Positions 1 through 5,670 of a stretch of 7,680 bases of DNA are shown here, piece by piece. Each line of letters starts with the position of its first letter. Position 1 is the stretch's first letter. The DNA lies in the NCBI GenBank assembly GCA_003601535.1, contig PIXW01000100.1:1-7680 (forward strand). Reading direction: 5' to 3'. The position numbers were made by a program, and so were the translations under genes. The notes below the pieces were generated by a model. The model made no database searches, was not told the origin of the DNA, and was given only the letters and a program-made list of their open reading frames with translations. Source of the stretch: ANME-2 cluster archaeon (GTDB lineage Archaea > Halobacteriota > Methanosarcinia > Methanosarcinales > Methanogasteraceae).

Positions 1-69
1 CATGATATGCATCATAGCAAGCACAAAATATCCATCGAGGCAATAGTACAGGGAGAGACGACAACATGA
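1..69 (+). CDS. Possible C-terminal tail of an upstream gene (partial)
   Basis: The frame beginning at base 1 stays open for 22 codons and ends with TGA at 67-69, overlapping the ATG at 66 as ATGA. That is the usual arrangement of translationally coupled archaeal genes. The readable tail is rich in histidine and lysine (begins HDMHHSKHK, ends GETTT) and I do not recognise it. An open frame this short is expected by chance fairly often, so only the ATGA junction supports it. It is not an evident Kae1 C-terminus, although Kae1 would be a plausible neighbour of Bud32. Confidence 0.3.
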   Translation, partial: HDMHHSKHKISIEAIVQGETTT

Positions 70-263
70 ACGACACCTCTGAAGATTTCGAGGAACTGGA
101 CGCGGCAGTCCTTGCCGAGTCAAAGAAGAGCCGTGCGCATACTGTTCTCATCTGCCCGCAATGCGGCTCGAGAAACGTGACGTACTGGCTGGGCTTGAAG
201 GCAGGATGCCAGTACCAGTGCAAGGACTGCGGCTACGTCGGCGCATTCGTGATCGAGGGATAA
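66..263 (+). CDS. Small zinc-ribbon protein, function unknown
   Basis: This is a 65-residue acidic protein. The N-terminal half (1-24) is rich in Asp/Glu and probably flexible. It is followed by a zinc ribbon made of CPQCG (Cys30, Cys33) and CKDCG (Cys52, Cys55), with one extra Cys48. Such CPxCG ribbons bind one structural zinc and are common in archaeal RNA- or protein-binding adaptors. The start at 66 is supported by a GGGAG Shine-Dalgarno at 51-55 with a 10-nt spacer. It lies 129 nt upstream of bud32 on the same strand, which hints at tRNA modification or translation but proves nothing. I do not recognise the specific family. Confidence 0.75.
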   Translation: MNDTSEDFEELDAAVLAESKKSRAHTVLICPQCGSRNVTYWLGLKAGCQYQCKDCGYVGAFVIEG

Positions 264-361
264 GCCGCAGGGGTTTGACCGGCGATGTTCCCGGTTTTGC
301 CGGAGTTTACACCATTCCCTGCACTGGCATGAGTGGTGCCACCCGCATGCGAGCGAAGATC

Positions 362-368
362 ATTAATA
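362..368 (+). promoter_or_regulatory. Possible TATA element of bud32
   Basis: ATTAATA lies about 28 nt before the bud32 ATG (centre to A). This is the distance expected between an archaeal TATA box and the transcription start. Together with the absence of a Shine-Dalgarno before 393, it suggests a leaderless bud32 transcript. The match to the TATA consensus is weak, so this is an inference. Confidence 0.3.
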
Positions 369-392
369 CCGATCCCTGCAAGAACCGGTACC

Positions 393-974
393 ATGAACGA
401 GCAGATAGCAGCCGGCGCAGAAGCTGTGATCGAGCGATCTGATGGCAGGATCATCAAGCGGCGGGTGCCAAAGAACTACCGCATCCCGGACCTCGATGCC
501 CGGATCAGGAGAGCGAGAACCAGAACTGAGGCGAAACTCGTATCAGAGGCACGCAGATGTGGCGTACCGACACCGATCATCTATGATGTCGATACAGTCG
601 AGTTCACGATCGCAATGGAGTTCATCGCGGGTCCGCAGCTCAAGTATGTGCTCGATTCGAGCATGAGCGAACGTATCGGTGAACTTGTCGGGAGATTGCA
701 TAACTGTGGGATCATTCACGGCGATCTCACAACCTCAAACTTAATCTTGCATGATGGCAGGATATATCTGATCGATTTTGGGCTCGGCTACTTCGAGAAG
801 AGTGTGGAGGCGCAGGGTGTCGATGTGCATGTGCTCTTCCAGACGTTTGTGAGCACGCACGGTGAATCCGAACTCGAGGAGGCGTTCTCTCTCGGATACA
901 GACGGACATTTGCAGATGCTGATCAGGTGCTTGCGCGTGTGCGTGAGATCGAGGCGCGGGGGAGGTATCTGTGA
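393..974 (+). CDS. bud32: Bud32 (PRPK-type) kinase/ATPase of the KEOPS complex, free-standing
   Basis: Bud32 is the small atypical kinase that, with Kae1, Pcc1 and Cgi121, supports formation of N6-threonylcarbamoyladenosine (t6A) at position 37 of ANN-decoding tRNAs. The 193-residue product shows GAEAVI near the N-terminus (8-13), a probable ATP-contacting Lys22, the catalytic loop HGDLTTSN (109-116; Asp111, Asn116) and the metal-binding DFG (128-130). The C-terminus ends in basic residues. I chose the ATG at 393 because the family begins right before the GAEA motif. An in-frame ATG at 333 would add 20 residues unlike the family. No Shine-Dalgarno precedes 393. In many euryarchaea Bud32 is the C-terminal domain of a Kae1-Bud32 fusion. 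Here it stands alone, and no Kae1 is directly upstream. Confidence 0.93.
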   Translation: MNEQIAAGAEAVIERSDGRIIKRRVPKNYRIPDLDARIRRARTRTEAKLVSEARRCGVPTPIIYDVDTVEFTIAMEFIAGPQLKYVLDSSMSERIGELVGRLHNCGIIHGDLTTSNLILHDGRIYLIDFGLGYFEKSVEAQGVDVHVLFQTFVSTHGESELEEAFSLGYRRTFADADQVLARVREIEARGRYL

Positions 975-1089
975 TTGTAGGAAGCGTATTCGATACGGCA
1001 TAGAACCGAGCCTATCAAAAGAATATCGAACATTTACAACGATAGTAGGAGATAAGCACTTTTTGATCGGTTAATCAAGTGTAACCACG

Positions 1090-1098
1090 TATAAAAAG
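1090..1098 (+). promoter_or_regulatory. TATA box for the small-ORF transcript
   Basis: TATAAAAAG is a strong match to the archaeal TATA consensus and sits in an AT-rich intergenic stretch. The predicted start point is about 25 nt downstream (near 1120). The transcript would carry both tiny ORFs and end at the hairpin after 1612. Confidence 0.5.
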
Positions 1099-1184
1099 GT
1101 TTTCTTTTGTCAGATTCGTGATTTAGTGGACGCGCTCAACCAAACCATACGGTTTATGTGGCATGACTTTAATGCTATCAAGTG

Positions 1185-1203
1185 CTATGATATATGATCA
1201 TAG
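1185..1203. repeat. Inverted repeat, possible operator
   Basis: Perfect 7-bp arms CTATGAT and ATCATAG are separated by 5 nt. The spacing and AT-richness would suit a dimeric regulator site or a weak RNA hairpin in the leader of the downstream small ORFs. It is short enough to occur by chance. Confidence 0.3.
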
Positions 1204-1296
1204 TATGATTGATGCGAACGGAACGTGACGCTACGCGCGTCTGCACCACTGGTTAAACGAAATGGGAATCCAAACAATGAAAAAGGAGTGTGGAGA

Positions 1297-1521
1297 ATGG
1301 CAGCGATGGAGACTAAAATCCCCCCATCAATTGCATACACGGGAAGGGTACGGGTGAAAGTAACGAGCATCTTGTTTCTTGCAATGATGTGCCTGACAGG
1401 TATTGGACTTGCGATTTCGGATTTATCGAAAAACCTAATCTTTTTAGGGCAGGGTTTATGCGCACCTAACAGCAAACTGCTTGAGAGCATGGTTGGATTT
1501 CATGGAAACAAAGGAAGATGA
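1297..1521 (+). CDS. Putative small single-helix membrane protein, unknown function
   Basis: Predicted 74-residue product. The ATG at 1297 has a well-placed GGAG (1285-1288, 8-nt spacer). An in-frame GTG at 1225 would be the longer alternative but has no clear ribosome site. Residues about 22-40 form one hydrophobic segment (TSILFLAMMCLTGIGLAIS) preceded by basic residues, so it could be a signal anchor. The tail is polar with no recognised motif. The stop at 1519-1521 is 6 nt before the start of a tiny lipoprotein ORF, consistent with a two-gene transcript. It could be a genuine small protein or the remnant of a larger secreted one. No family is recognised. Confidence 0.4.
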   Translation: MAAMETKIPPSIAYTGRVRVKVTSILFLAMMCLTGIGLAISDLSKNLIFLGQGLCAPNSKLLESMVGFHGNKGR

Positions 1522-1527
1522 GGGAAT

Positions 1528-1608
1528 ATGAATAACAGAATTGCAGTATTAATATTGTCTGTGGTGATGATCGCCGCGGTATTATCAGGATGCGTTGAAG
1601 AGGTTTGA
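1528..1608 (+). CDS. 26-residue lipoprotein signal peptide: mini-lipoprotein or truncated lipoprotein gene
   Basis: The reading frame is a textbook lipoprotein leader. It has a polar and basic start (MNNR), a hydrophobic core (residues 5-19) and the lipobox LSGC, with the lipidatable cysteine at position 22. Only four residues (VEEV) follow before TGA. Purines GAGGGA (1520-1525) precede the ATG closely. As written, the mature product would be a five-residue lipopeptide. The alternatives are a lipoprotein gene cut short by a nonsense mutation or deletion, or a true miniature lipoprotein. A hairpin terminator follows at once, so little room remains for lost coding sequence. Confidence 0.4.
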   Translation: MNNRIAVLILSVVMIAAVLSGCVEEV

Positions 1609-1611
1609 TGT

Positions 1612-1654
1612 GAAACGGCATGAGACTACGTCATCTGCCTTTCCTTCTTTTTTG
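1612..1654 (+). terminator. Hairpin plus T-rich tract terminator
   Basis: GAAACGGCATGA (1612-1623) pairs imperfectly with TCATCTGCCTTTC (1631-1643) across a loop of about 7 nt, with a bulge and a mismatch. A T-rich run containing TTTTTT follows (1641-1654). This closes the small-ORF transcript on the + strand just before the convergent toxin gene. Confidence 0.55.
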
Positions 1655-1667
1655 ATAGTTGCGATGG

Positions 1668-2054
1668 TTAAATTCGTGATGTGATCTCATCTTCAACAAT
1701 CTTCAGGATATTCACGATCCCAATCTCCCGGAACGGTTCAACCATATCAGAATAGTGCACATGATGTGGGAAGTTGTCCAGCTCTGGAAAGTGTGGAGCA
1801 CTGTCGTACCTTCTGATGAGACATCGATCTTGATCCTGCCAATGAAACCGATAGGACGGTCTTGTCAGCCTTCCACCTTCTTCGATTACAATGAATTCAG
1901 AAAAATACAGAACAGTTTCGTCAATGAAAACAAAAAATCCCTTTATGTGACCGGTGTATCTAGATCTCTTGTCAAAAATTACATTTTCAGATGCAACAAT
2001 CTGTGACTGCCTGATTTTTTCGATAACCTCTTCAAAATAATCGTCTATCTGCAC
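1668..2054 (-). CDS. TumE-family (DUF6516) toxin of a type II toxin-antitoxin pair
   Basis: The 128-residue product contains the conserved core of the TumE/DUF6516 family between residues 68 and 101: YRFHWQD, then LIRRYDSAPHFPEL, then FPHHVH. It is rich in His, Asp and Trp that may form the active surface. The N-terminal part carries a helix (1-20) and a beta-hairpin region (24-58). Family members are annotated as toxins, and their detailed target is not known to me. The start is GTG at 2054, overlapping the end of the upstream partner by 10 nt, and I see no nearby ATG. The overlap and the order small partner then toxin are typical of toxin-antitoxin operons. The length is near the usual 110-130 residues, so it looks intact. 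Confidence 0.75.
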   Translation of the reverse strand: MQIDDYFEEVIEKIRQSQIVASENVIFDKRSRYTGHIKGFFVFIDETVLYFSEFIVIEEGGRLTRPSYRFHWQDQDRCLIRRYDSAPHFPELDNFPHHVHYSDMVEPFREIGIVNILKIVEDEITSRI

Positions 2055-2335
2055 TGTTCAAGTATCTCCGTAATTTGCGCAACTTCGGTATTCAGCGCAT
2101 CCAGAATCCTGATCTCGCCATACCAGTCGATGAAATCGGGGTCATCCCCCATTTTGGGGCGGACTTTCAAAAAATTTTGTGAAGATAGATTGTATTTACT
2201 TTCGAATGATGAAATGTTCTGTTCTGTTCTGTCTATGCTCATTTTAAGCAGTTTATATTCTCTTTGCAGCGCCGAATAAAGGACGCCCCTGGCTTTCATC
2301 CTATCTGTGACCTTTAATTCGATTATCGCTGGCAT
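2045..2335 (-). CDS. Putative antitoxin partner of the TumE-type toxin
   Basis: Predicted 96-residue protein, largely helical, with a heptad-like stretch (about 20-48). It carries the segment FESKYNLSSQNF (44-55), then an acidic patch (DDPDFIDWYGE, 64-74) and a C-terminal helix. FxxKYxxSxxxF followed by acidic residues and a WY pair is a pattern I associate with small archaeal partners of DUF6516 proteins. I see no helix-turn-helix, so unlike the HTH-type TumA antitoxin it probably neutralises by binding the toxin. The ATG at 2335 has a GGTGA ribosome site 4 nt upstream. The assignment rests mainly on the overlap with the toxin gene. Confidence 0.6.
   Translation of the reverse strand: MPAIIELKVTDRMKARGVLYSALQREYKLLKMSIDRTEQNISSFESKYNLSSQNFLKVRPKMGDDPDFIDWYGEIRILDALNTEVAQITEILEQCR
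2215..2232. repeat. Three tandem copies of the pentamer GTTCT inside the antitoxin gene
   Basis: GTTCT occurs at 2216-2220, 2221-2225 and 2226-2230, flanked by partial copies. On the coding strand it encodes RTEQN. A 5-nt unit is not a multiple of three, so a gain or loss of one copy would shift the frame. Three copies are few, and the repeat is probably incidental. Confidence 0.5.
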
Positions 2336-2495
2336 TTTATCACCGGGTTTCTGTTAAGAGATGTTGTGTTCATAATTTCTTTTGAGTGATATCTGATTAA
2401 AGTGTTGCTCTGTGATCTGCCAGTGTCGAGTCAACCCTGCAATGTCGATAGATGTAGTAACCTGTACTCTCCATAATCCGGCACCTGAAAGTTGA

Positions 2496-3251
2496 CACGA
2501 CACTGCATTTCATCGGGGTCATTTTGTTGACGTCGAATCAGCCAACCTCGAGACCAGAAACGGCAACCTGAACTTCCCTGATGGCGACTCATGCGAAGGA
2601 AACATGGCAGCAGCGCTCTGGGATATATTTGATGACCATGACGAGATATACGATAGACTCTCGGATGGATTCAATAACATCTGGGATGTTCTGCAGGATC
2701 AAACAAGCGATGAAGATACCTTCAGTGACTTCTATGTCTCATGGTGTGATCTTGGTCATGATAAGCCAAAAGCAAACAGTGCAATCTTCCAGAACGACAT
2801 AGACTACAACCTCCCGCCAGGTGTTACTGTCGCCAACCCTGAGCCAGGTCATGTCTACTTTGGCATAATCCAGACACTGACATATACCACCGATGAAGGT
2901 GGTGATGTGCCGCACACTGAGTACTGGTATTCACTGGATAATATCAACTGGCATCAACTCGATCTCCCGATTGGGAAAGGAGGATACTCAACCCGCGGGG
3001 AAGGGAAGTGGTGGTACGTCGACTGGAATACATCGCTATACATCGATGGGGACGACAGCGTATGGCTGAGGGTGTATGCGACCGATAACCTCGAAGACAG
3101 CATAAACGGAGTAACAGAATCGCCTCCTTATTACTGGCATATCTACATAAACGACATACAGGTACCGGATGAAGATATCGATTCATATCAACTGCGGGGT
3201 GGCGAAGTCATACACTGGGAGTGTTCAAAGATGAACGATGCAGGTGAATAG
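2496..3251 (+). pseudogene. 5'-truncated secreted/surface protein, C-terminal part of a metallopeptidase-like family
   Basis: The frame is open from 2496 (after TGA at 2493-2495) to the stop at 3251, but its first ATG is at 2604. The sequence before that ATG still reads as protein (VDVESANLETRN, then NFPDGDSCEGN) and runs directly into MAAALWDIFDD, so the gene seems to have lost its 5' part. The EGN-AAALWDIFD, GFNNIWDVL and FQNDIDYN elements match my recollection of the region after the catalytic helix in archaeal gluzincin-like surface proteins. No HExxH motif or signal peptide remains. Downstream, starting at PPGVTVANPEPGHVY, there is an Ig-like beta domain rich in Tyr and Trp, then INDIQVPDEDIDSYQL, which resembles the start of a DUF4430-like domain. 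It ends without a membrane anchor. Expression from 2604 as a 215-residue protein cannot be excluded. Confidence 0.6.
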
Positions 3252-3294
3252 AACGTGTTCAGACCTTATCGTGTCTGTGATGGACTATCCACAA

Positions 3295-3311
3295 TGTTCG
3301 TGCATCGAACA
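3295..3311. terminator. Inverted repeat between convergent genes
   Basis: TGTTCG and CGAACA form a perfect 6-bp stem around a 5-nt loop. It lies between the end of the surface-protein remnant (+) and the end of ahbB (-). Its position suits a bidirectional terminator, but no T-tract follows on either strand, so the role is tentative. Confidence 0.3.
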
Positions 3312-3318
3312 GATACAA

Positions 3319-3777
3319 TCATATCCGCACGCCAGTCTTCTTAAACTCCTTCTCGCTGAAGAGAATAGTATAATCAGAAATTCCCGTAGCAAGCGAAATT
3401 TCGTGAGCAATGCGCTCACATTCCTCTCTTGTTCTGGCATGAACCATTGCATATAAGTTATACTCCCAGTCCGGAGATCTCAAACGCTCGTAGCAGTGCG
3501 AGACCTCATCGAACCCAGCCATTATGGCTCCAACCTCTTCCACGCGGTGATCCGGAACATTCCAGACACACATCGCATTAAAAAGGATGCCGAGTGCACG
3601 GTGTCCGATCGATGCTCCGAACCGGCGTACAATACCGTGCTCGATCAATGTATTGATCCTGTTAATCACTTCTTCTTCAGAAATGTTCAGTTCGCGTGCG
3701 ATTTTTTTAAAAGGCTCTGGAACAAGTTCGATTCCATCCTGTGTGAGTTTTATCAGTCTGAGATCAAGATCATCCAT
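3319..3777 (-). CDS. ahbB: Siroheme decarboxylase subunit AhbB (Lrp/AsnC-like)
   Basis: Second subunit of the AhbA/AhbB enzyme that removes two acetate carboxyl groups from siroheme to give 12,18-didecarboxysiroheme. This is the first committed step of the alternative haem b route. The 152-residue product has an N-terminal winged helix (about 1-52) like Lrp/AsnC regulators, then RRFGASIGHRALG (51-63) and NAMCVWNVP (67-75). It also has VSHCYER (92-98; His94) and YNLYAMVHA, and it ends in LFSEKEFKKTGVRI. These are AhbB hallmarks. I chose the ATG at 3777: GAGGTG (3788-3783) sits 5 nt ahead of it, whereas the alternative GTG at 3783 falls inside that site. It starts 2 nt after the ahbA stop and is the last gene of the operon. 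Confidence 0.9.
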   Translation of the reverse strand: MDDLDLRLIKLTQDGIELVPEPFKKIARELNISEEEVINRINTLIEHGIVRRFGASIGHRALGILFNAMCVWNVPDHRVEEVGAIMAGFDEVSHCYERLRSPDWEYNLYAMVHARTREECERIAHEISLATGISDYTILFSEKEFKKTGVRI

Positions 3778-3779
3778 GA

Positions 3780-4238
3780 TCACACCTCAAATTTCACGCC
3801 GATCTTGAACAACCGGTTGACAGGAAGATTTAGAAATGGATAGCCGAGTTCTGAAATTTCGCTGATTATTTCATGCAATCTCTCTTTTTTTCGTGCGGAA
3901 ACAGTAAACCAGAGATTGTACTTACCAGGGCGCAGATAATTGTGCGACACCTCACCAAATTCATTGATTCGTGCTGCAACCCGATCGACCTCGTACTCCG
4001 GAACCTGCATCGCGATAAGTGTACTGGATCCACCGATTGCGGTGGTACTCAGGATCGGACCGATTTTCCGAACCACGCCAATATCTGTGAGTTTTTTAAG
4101 ACGATCGATGACCTCTTCTTCTGATATGCCAATTCGGCCCCCAAGTATGCGGAAAGGGTAGGGATTCAGTGGAAAATCGAGCTGGATCGTGTTTACCAGC
4201 TGCCTATCGATCGGATCGAGTGCTTCTATCATCGTCAT
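3780..4238 (-). CDS. ahbA: Siroheme decarboxylase subunit AhbA (Lrp/AsnC-like)
   Basis: Partner of AhbB in siroheme decarboxylation. The 152-residue product opens with LDPIDRQLVNTIQLDFPL and a winged-helix region (about 8-60). The AhbA signatures VSHNYLR (97-103; His99) and YNLWFT (107-112) follow, and it ends in RLFKIGVKFEV. Its start overlaps the 3' end of nop10 by 35 nt. A second in-frame ATG lies two codons inside (4232), and the ribosome site is weak, so translation may depend on coupling to nop10. The protein looks like a transcription regulator by fold, and such genes are often annotated as AsnC-family. The paired ahbAB arrangement and these motifs support the enzyme assignment. Confidence 0.9.
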   Translation of the reverse strand: MTMIEALDPIDRQLVNTIQLDFPLNPYPFRILGGRIGISEEEVIDRLKKLTDIGVVRKIGPILSTTAIGGSSTLIAMQVPEYEVDRVAARINEFGEVSHNYLRPGKYNLWFTVSARKKERLHEIISEISELGYPFLNLPVNRLFKIGVKFEV

Positions 4239-4392
4239 AAAATTTCTTCATCCGGCGCCGGTACGCGCCATACCGATCTTCCGGAGAATATCTGGCTGGG
4301 CGCGGATTTATGGTGGCGGCACCGCAATAGGGGCAGGATGTTTTCAGTGTATATCGGTTACACTCTGTACATTTAAGAACTCTCGACTTCAT
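4204..4392 (-). CDS. nop10: Nop10, H/ACA ribonucleoprotein component
   Basis: Small zinc-binding scaffold of the archaeal H/ACA RNP (with Cbf5, Gar1 and L7Ae), which guides pseudouridylation of rRNA. The 62-residue product starts MKSRVLKC and has the zinc pairs CTEC (Cys8, Cys11) and CPYC (Cys20, Cys23). The linker signature is ARYSPEDRYGAYRR (33-46). The C-terminus has a charged tail (KKFYDDDRSTRSDR), and part of that tail is encoded by bases also used by the start of ahbA. GAGGAG lies 8 nt before the ATG. It begins 5 nt after the aIF2-alpha stop, the usual archaeal neighbour order. Confidence 0.95.
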   Translation of the reverse strand: MKSRVLKCTECNRYTLKTSCPYCGAATINPRPARYSPEDRYGAYRRRMKKFYDDDRSTRSDR

Positions 4393-4397
4393 GGGTC

Positions 4398-5165
4398 CTA
4401 CTCCTCGTGTCTGTGAAATGCCCCGGTTCCACCTGACCGGTGTATCTCATCGATCGCACGCCGTGCAGATTCTTTTAATGCCTTCTCTGCCAGTTTGTAG
4501 TCAGGCGCAATGACGCGTATGCGATATCGTGGCGCGCCTACATAACTGATAGTCAGTTTGGCACCATTCTCCTCAACGCTTGCAGCCGCAGCAAGCGATC
4601 GTTTGATTACGTCCACCCCATCTGGTGCAGGGCATGTCAGATCAAGAAACCCGGTAATGTCAACAGAAGGGAGCTTTATATTCTCGACTGCAACCTCGGC
4701 GATTCTCCTGGCATATTTCTCCTCGATGCCAGCATCAATCAGTGGTGATGCCCCATAGATTGCAGCTTCCTCGAAAGCGGTATACAAACTGCCAAACGAA
4801 TCGATCAATGTTTCTGCGATCTGCTCTTCGAGATCATCAGCAACCGCAAAGGAGAGCCACTTTTCCGCGCGAAGTTCACCCTTCCATTCCTGAATCTTCT
4901 CTCTTCGTTGATGCTCATTCACATCCTTATACGATAGATCGATGTGACCGCGCTTTGGGTTCACAGCAAGCACCTTGCACACGATCTTCTGCCCCTCACG
5001 CAGATAATCCCGAATATGCTTCACCCAGCCCGATGCGACCTCTGAAATATGGATCAAACCCTCTTTTCTGCCGTATTCGTCCAGTTCTGCGAACACGCCG
5101 AAATCCATCACCTTTGTGACGGTGCAGACAACCAGATCACCTTGACTGGGCCACTCCCTCATCAT
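4398..5165 (-). CDS. eif2a: Translation initiation factor aIF2 subunit alpha
   Basis: The alpha subunit of aIF2 helps deliver initiator Met-tRNA to the small ribosomal subunit. The 255-residue product starts with an S1/OB domain (about 9-80: GDLVVCTVTKVMDFGVF, then EGLIHISEVASGWVKHIRDYL, then HIDLSYKD). A helical domain (about 85-170) follows, and then the C-terminal alpha-beta domain that contacts the gamma subunit (IKLPSVDITGFLDLTCP, then KLTISYVGAPRYRI). The length is close to the family's roughly 260-270. Two adjacent ATGs (5165 and 5162) follow a GGAG in the overlapping end of rps27e, and either could serve. It starts 1 nt after the rps27e stop, so it is translationally coupled. Confidence 0.96.
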   Translation of the reverse strand: MMREWPSQGDLVVCTVTKVMDFGVFAELDEYGRKEGLIHISEVASGWVKHIRDYLREGQKIVCKVLAVNPKRGHIDLSYKDVNEHQRREKIQEWKGELRAEKWLSFAVADDLEEQIAETLIDSFGSLYTAFEEAAIYGASPLIDAGIEEKYARRIAEVAVENIKLPSVDITGFLDLTCPAPDGVDVIKRSLAAAASVEENGAKLTISYVGAPRYRIRVIAPDYKLAEKALKESARRAIDEIHRSGGTGAFHRHEE

Positions 5166-5166
5166 T

Positions 5167-5373
5167 TCACTCCAGAACCTCGATAATCTGGGTTAATATC
5201 CTCGATCTGCCGCCTGTTGGTTCTGCAAGTGTCCGTCCGCAGACGACACAGGTCACGGTAGTACTTGCGTTTCCGAATATGACCTGTTCATTCTCGCAGT
5301 CCACGCATTTGACCCGTAGAAATTTGCTCTTCGGAGTCTGCACGATATTGTCATCAGTATCTGTGTTCATCAT
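5167..5373 (-). CDS. rps27e: Small ribosomal subunit protein eS27
   Basis: Zinc-binding protein of the 30S subunit. The 68-residue product has an N-terminal extension of about 14 acidic and polar residues. The conserved core follows: [16 protein letters not shown] (Cys23, Cys26), then [16 protein letters not shown] (Cys42, Cys45), ending IIEVLE. The start codon overlaps the eL42 stop as ATGA (5370-5373), and a second ATG follows directly. The rpl44e-rps27e-aif2a order is a conserved archaeal gene string. Confidence 0.96.
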   Translation of the reverse strand: MMNTDTDDNIVQTPKSKFLRVKCVDCENEQVIFGNASTTVTCVVCGRTLAEPTGGRSRILTQIIEVLE

Positions 5374-5651
5374 GATTCCACCAGTTCAAATTTGGATGCC
5401 CTGAAGCACTTTCTGACATGCGCCTTGCCGCATTCGTTGCACCGGTACCTGAGATGAATCCGTTTTGTCGGCTTATCGCCTCCAGGGACTTTTGAGAACT
5501 TTCCACTGTTCCCGATGCCTGTCTGCCGCTTCTTCTGCCGTACGATTCTGTTCATGGATGATGCTTTTGCTGGTTTCACCCGTTCGACCTTGTGTACTGT
5601 ATGTTTCTTGCAGTACGGGCAGTGTGTTCGGAACTGTGCTGGCATTTTCAT
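5370..5651 (-). CDS. rpl44e: Large ribosomal subunit protein eL42 (L44e)
   Basis: Zinc-binding 50S protein near the E site. The 93-residue product begins [20 protein letters not shown] (Cys11, Cys14) and has a basic middle containing the conserved [17 protein letters not shown] region. It ends with RCNECGKAH (Cys71, Cys74), [13 protein letters not shown] longer in-frame start at 5723 would add 24 residues that overlap the GINS gene and are absent from the family. The ATG at 5651 has AAAGGTG upstream and is preferred, and the ATG two codons later (5645) is also possible. The gap to the GINS stop is 19 nt. Confidence 0.96.
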   Translation of the reverse strand: MKMPAQFRTHCPYCKKHTVHKVERVKPAKASSMNRIVRQKKRQTGIGNSGKFSKVPGGDKPTKRIHLRYRCNECGKAHVRKCFRASKFELVES

Positions 5652-5670
5652 TGTAATTTTCACCTTTAGT

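Larger units (their letters stand above)
975..1296. other. Intergenic stretch with a promoter and small inverted repeats
   Basis: I see no convincing gene in these roughly 320 bases. They hold a good TATA-like box at 1090-1098, a 5-bp hairpin AAACC/GGTTT (1142-1146 and 1151-1155, 4-nt loop) and a 7-bp inverted repeat CTATGAT/ATCATAG (1185-1191 and 1197-1203). If the TATA box is used, transcription would begin near 1120 and leave a leader of about 175 nt before the small ORF at 1297. Confidence 0.5.

Noticed and set aside
264..392. Short GC-rich inverted repeats (ACCGG/CCGGT and TGGCA/TGCCA) between the zinc ribbon gene and bud32
   Set aside because: Stems of 5 bp without a T-tract are expected by chance in sequence of this composition, so I did not call a terminator or RNA.
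161..442. + strand ORF of 93 codons
   Set aside because: It is an Arg/Gly-rich out-of-frame reading of the zinc-ribbon gene and of the start of bud32.
1185..1490. - strand ORF of 101 codons
   Set aside because: It is antisense to the small + strand ORF, has no ribosome site or recognisable motif, and the TATA box and terminator favour the + strand.
3496..3843. + strand ORF of 115 codons across the ahbA/ahbB junction
   Set aside because: It is the complement of two genes with clear AhbA and AhbB motifs.
3319..4238. Annotation of the two Lrp/AsnC-like genes as transcription regulators
   Set aside because: The paired arrangement with VSHNYLR/YNLWFT in one and RRFGASIGHRALG/VSHCYER in the other identifies AhbA and AhbB, which reuse that fold as an enzyme.
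4742..5119. + strand ORF of 125 codons
   Set aside because: It lies wholly antisense to the aIF2-alpha gene, whose S1 domain and full length are clear.
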